From the NCBI GenBank assembly GCA_964443225.1, contig CAYUCC010000013.1, positions 1 through 64,000 of the forward strand: a DNA stretch of 64,000 bases, written 5' to 3'. The notes under the pieces are model-generated. The model was not told the origin of the DNA and did no database searches. It saw nothing but the letters and a program-made list of their open reading frames with translations. Positions 61,713 to 64,000 of this stretch are shown piece after piece. Source of the stretch: SSC4 sp964443225 (lineage in GTDB: Bacteria; Chloroflexota; Anaerolineae; SSC4; Amarolineaceae). How positions within the stretch are numbered: position 1 is the first letter of the stretch; every line of letters begins with the position of its first letter. The position numbers and the translations under genes are program-made.

Positions 61713-62033
61713 ATGCCACGCGTGGGTCCGTTCGATGTCACAACCCAACCCGGTGAGACGGTCACCGTAGATAACGTGCAGCTGACACCCATCGTACGTG
61801 TCGTACGGCTGCGCCACCTGGAAAGTATGGTCAGTGCCGCCCAGCAGCGACTGGGCGGGTTTGCCGTCGTCATGGCCACACCGATCGCCATCCAGGTCAA
61901 CCACGATCAGGACGAAGAGTCGCTGCCCGTTCCTGATCCAACCCGCCAGGCCCTGCTCGGCATGCTGAGCGTCGCAGTCCTGGTGACTCTGTTCAGTCTG
62001 CTGATTGCGCGGCCATTTTCCCGCCGCAGCTAA
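61713..62033 (+). CDS. Small membrane protein before the GerW gene
   Basis: A 106-residue protein of unknown role. A soluble N-terminal part with beta-strand character (VTVDNVQLTPIVRVVRL) and one membrane helix near the C-terminus (about 84-101) followed by a basic tail. ATG 61713 has GAGG six bases upstream; the GTG at 61701 overlaps the GH1 stop and is an alternative. It is followed by a GerW protein after 19 bases, and the two may interact at the membrane. Confidence 0.7.
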   Translation: MPRVGPFDVTTQPGETVTVDNVQLTPIVRVVRLRHLESMVSAAQQRLGGFAVVMATPIAIQVNHDQDEESLPVPDPTRQALLGMLSVAVLVTLFSLLIARPFSRRS

Positions 62034-62052
62034 CCCACTGGAGGGTATAACG

Positions 62053-62427
62053 ATGGAACTCAACCGCATGTTCGACCAGGTAGAAAAACTGCTGGACAGC
62101 GCCAGCTGGCGCACGGTATTTGGTGAGCCTTACAAAGAAGGCGCCGTCACCATCATCCCGCTCGCCCGCCTGAAGTACGGCTTCGGTGCCGGCTTTGGCA
62201 GCGGCGAAACGAATACCGAGGAAGCCAACCCGGGCGGCACGGGCGAAGGCGCCGGCTACGGCGGCGGCATTCTCGCCGATCCCGCCGGCGTCGTGCGTAT
62301 CGCCGATGATGACGTCGAGATCGAACCTTATGTCAATGTCAGCCGCCTGGGCCTGGCCGGCATCCTGCTCACCGCCTGGATCGTCTTCTGGGCCACCTAC
62401 ACCCTCCGTCACCTGCGCAAAAGGTAA
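62053..62427 (+). CDS. GerW/YtfJ family protein
   Basis: A 124-residue protein. The N-terminal part FGEPYKEGAVTIIPLARLKYGFGAG and the glycine-rich GAGYGGGILADPAGVV are the GerW signature. A C-terminal membrane helix (about 97-117) is added. In Bacillus the founder is a spore protein, but the family is found in many non-sporulating phyla, where its function is unclear. GGAGGG precedes ATG 62053. Confidence 0.85.
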   Translation: MELNRMFDQVEKLLDSASWRTVFGEPYKEGAVTIIPLARLKYGFGAGFGSGETNTEEANPGGTGEGAGYGGGILADPAGVVRIADDDVEIEPYVNVSRLGLAGILLTAWIVFWATYTLRHLRKR

Positions 62428-62432
62428 GCACT

Positions 62433-62484
62433 CAATCCAAAATCCAAAATCAAAATCCAAAATCCAAAATCCAAAATCCAAAAT
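62433..62484. repeat. AATCCAAA-type short tandem repeat, copy 3
   Basis: Six to seven units of AATCCAAA on the plus strand, starting just after the GerW stop codon and ending about 20 bases before the promoter of the panD leader. Confidence 0.9.
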
Positions 62485-62504
62485 GGAAATGTAGGCCTCT
62501 CTAC

Positions 62505-62532
62505 TTGCGTTTGGGGGCGGTCCTGGTATAAT
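62505..62532 (+). promoter_or_regulatory. Promoter of the panD leader
   Basis: TTGCGT (62505-62510), 16 bp, TATAAT (62527-62532) with the extended TGG before it. The start of panD is 245 bases downstream, leaving a long leader. Confidence 0.7.
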
Positions 62533-62636
62533 TCGGGCACTTGGGTACGGTTGACCACCCTGCGGCAGCCAGTATCCAGCACGATCGGCAGTTGACAATA
62601 CAAGTCGCTTGGATCGAACGACGACCGAGACGGCAA

Positions 62637-62780
62637 ATGACACAAACTCTGTGTGATTTTCCAAACCTCTCGCGCGTGCGAGAGGTTTTTTGTGCCGCAG
62701 CAACCAGTTCGGTGTCGCGCTCGATCCAAACCACCAGTACCCTGTGCACAGGGAACACGAAAGGAAGCTGGACCGCATGA
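62637..62780 (+). CDS. Possible leader peptide overlapping panD
   Basis: An open frame of 47 codons beginning ATG 62637, running through the terminator stem and ending in TGA that overlaps the panD ATG as ATGA. It starts MTQTLCDFPNLSRVREV, has no domain, and has no strong ribosome site. Translation across the hairpin could prevent termination. Weak on its own; listed because of its exact coupling to panD. Confidence 0.3.
   Translation: MTQTLCDFPNLSRVREVFCAAATSSVSRSIQTTSTLCTGNTKGSWTA
62663..62691 (+). terminator. Intrinsic terminator inside the panD leader
   Basis: An 11-bp stem (arm AAACCTCTCGC 62663-62673 and its complement 62678-62688, GCGT loop) followed by a run of T to 62691. It is a textbook rho-independent terminator, placed about 130 bases after the promoter and 85 bases before panD, so it would end a small RNA of about 150 bases unless passed. 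Confidence 0.85.
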
Positions 62781-63184
62781 TCCGAACACTTTTCAAGAGC
62801 AAGATTCACCGCGCCGTCGTCACCGAAGCCAACGTGCACTACATCGGCAGCATCACCATCGACGCCGATCTGATGCGCGCGGCCGATCTCCTGGAATACG
62901 AAAAAGTGCAGGTCGTCGATGTCGACAACGGGGCACGCCTCGAAACCTACGTGATTGCGGGCGCCCCCGGTAGTGGTGATGTGTGCCTGAACGGTGCCGC
63001 CGCCCGCCTGGTCACACCAGGCGATCGGGTCATCATCATGTCCTACGCCCAGGTGGCCGAGCCGATCCCACAACCCTGGACGCCGACGGTTGTGTTTGTC
63101 GATCCATCCAACCGCATCGCCGAAATCGCAAGCGAAGAAAAGGCCAATACGCGCTTCGCCGACATCGTGCCCAATCTGAACTGA
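62777..63184 (+). CDS. panD: Aspartate 1-decarboxylase
   Basis: A 135-residue pyruvoyl enzyme that makes beta-alanine for pantothenate. The self-cleavage site is Gly-Ser in HYIGSITID (about residues 24-25), Lys near FKSKIHRAVV is present, and NGAAARLVTPGD is the conserved end. Start ATG 62777 has AAGGAAG upstream at 9 bases. The gene is followed after 17 bases by a DUF2520 gene, a common partner in pantothenate clusters. Confidence 0.95.
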   Translation: MIRTLFKSKIHRAVVTEANVHYIGSITIDADLMRAADLLEYEKVQVVDVDNGARLETYVIAGAPGSGDVCLNGAAARLVTPGDRVIIMSYAQVAEPIPQPWTPTVVFVDPSNRIAEIASEEKANTRFADIVPNLN

Positions 63185-63201
63185 CCGAAAGGTATCACCT
63201 C

Positions 63202-64000
63202 ATGAACTATGACACGACAGAACCGCGCACGACGTCCGGCCCGCGGCCGGTGTTGGGCATTGCCGGAGCAGGCCGTGTCGGCAGCGCGCTGGCCCGCCTG
63301 CTCACCCAACGTGGCTGGGAGGTCGCTGGGGTGTGGAGCGGTCACACGTCCACTGCCCAGCGCCTGGCCGATCAGATCGGCAGCCGCGCCTGGGATGATG
63401 CTGCGCGCCTGCGCGACGCCGACCTCGTCCTGCTCACCGTGCCCGATCATGCCATAGCCGACGTCGCCGCACAGATTGCTGCCGCCGGCGGCTGGCGTGT
63501 GAACCAGGGTGTGGTGCACTGTTCGGGTGCGGTGGAGCTCAGTGCCCTGGCGCCGGCCCACGATGCGGGCGCGTGCGTGGGTGGTTTTCATCCGCTGCAG
63601 GCCTTTGCTACGATCGAGGCGGCCATGGCCGTGCTGCCCGGCAGCTTCTTCGCCCTGGAGGGTGAAGGGGAACTGCGCGTCTGGCTGCCCGCCCTGGTCG
63701 AGACGCTCGACGGCACCTACCAGTGGCTGCGCCCCGGCGCGCGTGCCCTATACCATGCCGCGGCCGTGTTCGCCAGCAACTACCTGGTGACGCTCTTCGA
63801 CGTCGCCACTCACCTCATGCAAGAGGCTGGCTTCGAAGCCGAAGCGGCGCAGGAGGCGCTGCTGCCGCTGACCGGCGGGACGGTGCGCAATCTCGGTACG
63901 GTCGGTTTGCCCGCCGCCCTGACCGGACCCATTCGCCGCGGCGACACCGGCACCGTCGCCCGCCACCTCGAAGCCCTGGTACGTTACGAGCCCTCCGTTG
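63202..64000 (+). CDS. Rossmann-fold/DUF2520 oxidoreductase-like protein (partial)
   Basis: The first 266 codons of a gene that runs off the window. The N-terminal dinucleotide-binding motif is GIAGAGRVGSALARL, then HCSGAVELSAL and GFHPLQAF; the DUF2520 part has YHAAAVFASNYLV and LTGPIRRGD. Such genes lie next to panB, panC and panD in many bacteria and have been proposed to act in pantothenate synthesis as a ketopantoate reductase substitute; that is inference. AAAGG lies 9 bases before ATG 63202. Confidence 0.88.
   Translation, partial: MNYDTTEPRTTSGPRPVLGIAGAGRVGSALARLLTQRGWEVAGVWSGHTSTAQRLADQIGSRAWDDAARLRDADLVLLTVPDHAIADVAAQIAAAGGWRVNQGVVHCSGAVELSALAPAHDAGACVGGFHPLQAFATIEAAMAVLPGSFFALEGEGELRVWLPALVETLDGTYQWLRPGARALYHAAAVFASNYLVTLFDVATHLMQEAGFEAEAAQEALLPLTGGTVRNLGTVGLPAALTGPIRRGDTGTVARHLEALVRYEPSV

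Noticed and set aside
62533..62690. Known riboswitch (T-box, TPP, cobalamin or SAM) before panD
   Set aside because: None of the conserved core sequences of these classes could be found; only the terminator stem is clear.
1..64000. CRISPR array, tRNA or rRNA genes
   Set aside because: No regular repeat-spacer pattern, no TPsiC/acceptor-stem pattern and no rRNA-like stretch was seen in the intergenic regions; the tandem repeats have no unique spacers.

Overview
The window looks like chromosomal DNA of a free-living, GC-rich bacterium of the phylum Chloroflexota, most likely Anaerolineae or Caldilineae. This placement is inference from style rather than from a marker gene. It rests on lipoproteins with long Pro/Thr linkers, a maltodextrin locus run by a ROK repressor, GerW- and DUF2207-type proteins, and heptamer-type tandem repeats between genes. 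I see no prophage, transposase, CRISPR array, rRNA or tRNA.

Layout. (1) 176-12830, minus strand: a starch/maltodextrin regulon. A ROK repressor is followed by MalE, MalF and MalG-type transport proteins, a neopullulanase-like GH13 enzyme and a surface-anchored amylopullulanase. (2) 12946-18915: salvage and amino-acid genes: a phosphoribosyltransferase, a class IV aminotransferase, a homocysteine S-methyltransferase, and a coupled operon of DksA-type zinc finger, upp, dCMP deaminase and a lipoprotein esterase. (3) 18915-26544, plus strand: ruvB-queA, a tyrosine recombinase, purine nucleoside phosphorylase, and an ECF sigma factor with a large membrane anti-sigma factor. (4) 26559-34563, minus strand: a Tat-type lipoprotein hydrolase, an ABC-F ATPase, a fragment of an EutJ-like gene, an acyl-CoA ligase, an amidohydrolase, a Nudix enzyme and a cysteine-desulfurase-like enzyme. 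(5) 34814-47121, mostly plus: a 1230-residue secreted chimera, polA, argS, serA, an eIF1/SUI1-like protein and an SH3 lipoprotein. (6) 47271-52797, minus: an HD hydrolase, a six-hairpin glycosidase and an oligopeptide-type ABC importer. (7) 53152-57429, minus: a four-gene membrane-associated module, consisting of DUF2207, a zinc-ribbon membrane protein, a small helical protein and an SPFH protein ending in an excisionase-type DNA-binding domain. (8) 57655-64000: rsmD, a Na/Pi-type transporter and a universal stress protein; then a GH1 beta-glucosidase, a GerW protein, panD behind an attenuator-like leader, and the start of a DUF2520 pantothenate-cluster gene.

How the parts fit. The surface amylopullulanase should cut starch outside the cell. 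MalEFG should import the maltodextrins, the GH13 enzyme should process them inside, and the ROK repressor, whose likely operator sits on the -35 box of its own promoter, should sense sugar. A GH1 enzyme, a six-hairpin glycosidase, the secreted chimera and the esterase suggest a lifestyle based on polysaccharides and other biopolymers.

The least explained material is non-coding. There are three families of short tandem repeats, two copies of an 85-bp palindromic element, a tandem pair of 76-bp palindromes, a 24-bp perfect hairpin and a terminator inside the panD leader. The membrane module of region 7 is the best candidate for an under-described protein system. Several genes have a promoter so close to the start codon that leaderless transcription is likely.
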